Made by a program: the position numbers and the translations under genes. Positions 60,976 to 62,041 of a stretch of DNA of 62,041 nucleotides are shown here, piece after piece. Under the pieces are notes generated by a model that searched no databases, had not been told where the DNA came from, and worked only from the letters and a program-made list of their open reading frames with translations. This DNA comes from an uncultured Shewanella sp. Its GTDB lineage: Bacteria > Pseudomonadota > Gammaproteobacteria > Enterobacterales > Shewanellaceae. Where the stretch lies: the NCBI RefSeq assembly GCF_947495455.1, contig NZ_CANLZC010000023.1:1-62041 (forward strand), written 5' to 3'. How positions within the stretch are numbered: the stretch's first letter is position 1; each line of letters opens with the position of its first letter.

Positions 60976-61812
60976 TTAAGTTCTAGTGTGAGCACCCTGT
61001 GATTTAGGCTCTTCAAGACATAAGGCCCTAACTGTACTGCCTTCTTTAGGTTGCGTCGTCATGTCATTAAGCCAGTCATCAACTGTCGTTTTTTCAATAT
61101 TCTCAAATTGATCTTTAATTCTTTCCCATGTTGATGCTTCTAAACTATAGCCAGCTTGATTAAGGGTATATTCTGCATGGAATGTAATGGTTCCTTTGCT
61201 AGATGTTTGAGATATTTCAAATGTGCTTGTATATAAGAAAAAATTGACTTTACCCTCACCATCTTGAAGGATATTTTGTGAGAAGTTAGATTGCTTTTCT
61301 GTTTGCTCAGAATAAGATAATGCCGCTTTAACTAGGTTTTGCACCGATTGAATAATGGATTCCTTATCGTGTTCTAAGATACCTCTAAAGCCATCGACAA
61401 ATGAATCAATTAATTCATTAGCATTATGACTCTTTTGTTTTATCTGCTTACTTTCAGACCATTCTAAAGTTAAAAATGGCACTTGAGAAACTAGGTTTGT
61501 AAAGCCTAAGAAATGTTTTAAATCACCATTACCATTAGGGTCGAGGGGATCAAATTGTGCTTTAGTTCGGCACATATTAACACTGGTTTGTAATCCGTCA
61601 TAAACACTGATTGGTGCAGTTCCAGGTGTACTTGCTTCATTGGCCGCTTTTTCATAACTTAGTGTAGGAAAAGCATTTGCGGGGTTTTGTGTTGTAGAGG
61701 CATCGAGAGCCGCCATCGGGTTATGAAATAATGACTCTGTAAATGCCACAGGGGTTGAACCTGAGTGTATCTCTTTTAACCACCGACTGGTCTTTTCTTG
61801 TAACTTTTTCAT
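60976..61812 (-). CDS. Protein of unknown function
   Basis: About 278 residues, soluble, no signal peptide, no recognised domain. Features: SRWLKEIHSGSTPVAFTESLF near the start, a Ser/Thr/Pro/Ala-rich segment (residues 40-75), and FFLYTSTFEISQTSSKGTITFHAEYTLNQAGY, which looks like antiparallel beta strands. AAGGAG lies 6 bases before ATG 61812; a longer frame to 61836 is less likely. Nothing is seen in the remaining 61813-62041. Confidence 0.6.
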   Translation of the reverse strand: MKKLQEKTSRWLKEIHSGSTPVAFTESLFHNPMAALDASTTQNPANAFPTLSYEKAANEASTPGTAPISVYDGLQTSVNMCRTKAQFDPLDPNGNGDLKHFLGFTNLVSQVPFLTLEWSESKQIKQKSHNANELIDSFVDGFRGILEHDKESIIQSVQNLVKAALSYSEQTEKQSNFSQNILQDGEGKVNFFLYTSTFEISQTSSKGTITFHAEYTLNQAGYSLEASTWERIKDQFENIEKTTVDDWLNDMTTQPKEGSTVRALCLEEPKSQGAHTRT

Positions 61813-62041
61813 TGTTGCGCTCCTTGCTTTTATCAAGTGAGCGTTGATTATAGTTGGCTCATGACCTCATGGTTCATTCTCCCTCAAAAGGCCACACCTA
61901 ACTTTTCATTTATTGTATTGTTTTAATTAAATTATTGGAAAAAATGATGTTTATACTTTTTTTAAGCCTTGTTGATCAAATAGCTGCTTGAGATACAGCT
62001 ATAGCAAGGTTTTCCGAGTTTTATTTCGTTGCCTGTCGAAC

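Noticed and set aside
1..62041. tRNA or rRNA genes, or an integrase with attachment sites for the island
   Set aside because: No cloverleaf-like or rRNA sequence and no integrase or recombinase other than the IS3 transposase was found by reading.

Overview
The window looks like a chromosome segment of a Shewanella-type gammaproteobacterium (order Alteromonadales). The evidence is the housekeeping frame: mrcB-hrpB on the left, and pepB, sfsA, dksA, gluQ, pcnB, folK, panB, panC on the right. I recall this neighbourhood from Shewanella. The base composition is AT-rich, and short tandem repeats are unusually common inside and between genes. The species cannot be named from the sequence alone.

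Layout. 1-2 kb: two convergent genes for exported proteins and an inverted-repeat (MITE-like) element. 2-7.1 kb: mrcB (penicillin-binding protein 1b) and hrpB (DEAH helicase). 7.2-9 kb: a three-gene operon coding for a glycine/proline repeat protein, a membrane protein and an HTH protein. About 8.4-46.4 kb: an accessory type VI secretion (T6SS) island, nearly all on the minus strand. 46.9-55.2 kb: conserved core genes. 55.3-61.8 kb: glutaredoxin 2, a hydrolase, a SET-domain methyltransferase-like protein, an S41 protease, a glyoxalase-like protein and uncharacterised genes.

The T6SS island is an auxiliary one. It has payload and tip genes (two hcp, two complete vgrG, one PAAR, one Rhs, two DUF4123 adaptors) but none of the sheath, baseplate or membrane-complex genes, so it must use an apparatus encoded elsewhere. 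One half reads hcp1, vgrG1, DUF4123, MIX effector, membrane immunity candidate, a scar of a vgrG tail, then a second DUF4123, MIX effector and three related immunity candidates. The other half reads hcp2, then a vgrG fused to a T4-lysozyme-like (GH24) domain and its probable immunity gene. After these come displaced vgrG tails carrying other toxins: a pesticin-like muramidase, a probable pore-former, and a decayed tail with no toxin. Each lies beside probable immunity genes. The displaced tails lack an upstream start and share a small palindrome at the same point of the vgrG sequence. This looks like a vgrG version of the orphan-toxin reservoirs known for rhs genes.

Both hcp genes have a sigma-54-like GG-N10-GC promoter. 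Each also has, 220-290 bp or 170-240 bp further upstream, the same array of TTGCTC-N5-GAGCAA dyads spaced exactly 21 bp. I infer that this is the enhancer of a sigma-54 activator (VasH-like) that co-regulates the two transcription units.

Other notable items are a conserved AUU start codon for pcnB, a double-glycine-leader bacteriocin-like peptide, tandem decayed copies of the PAAR gene start, seven copies of the end of gluQ, a heptanucleotide repeat directly before the ribosome binding site of the repeat protein, and an Rhs protein with no toxin end. Assignments rest on reading motifs and comparing sequences within the window; no database search was run.
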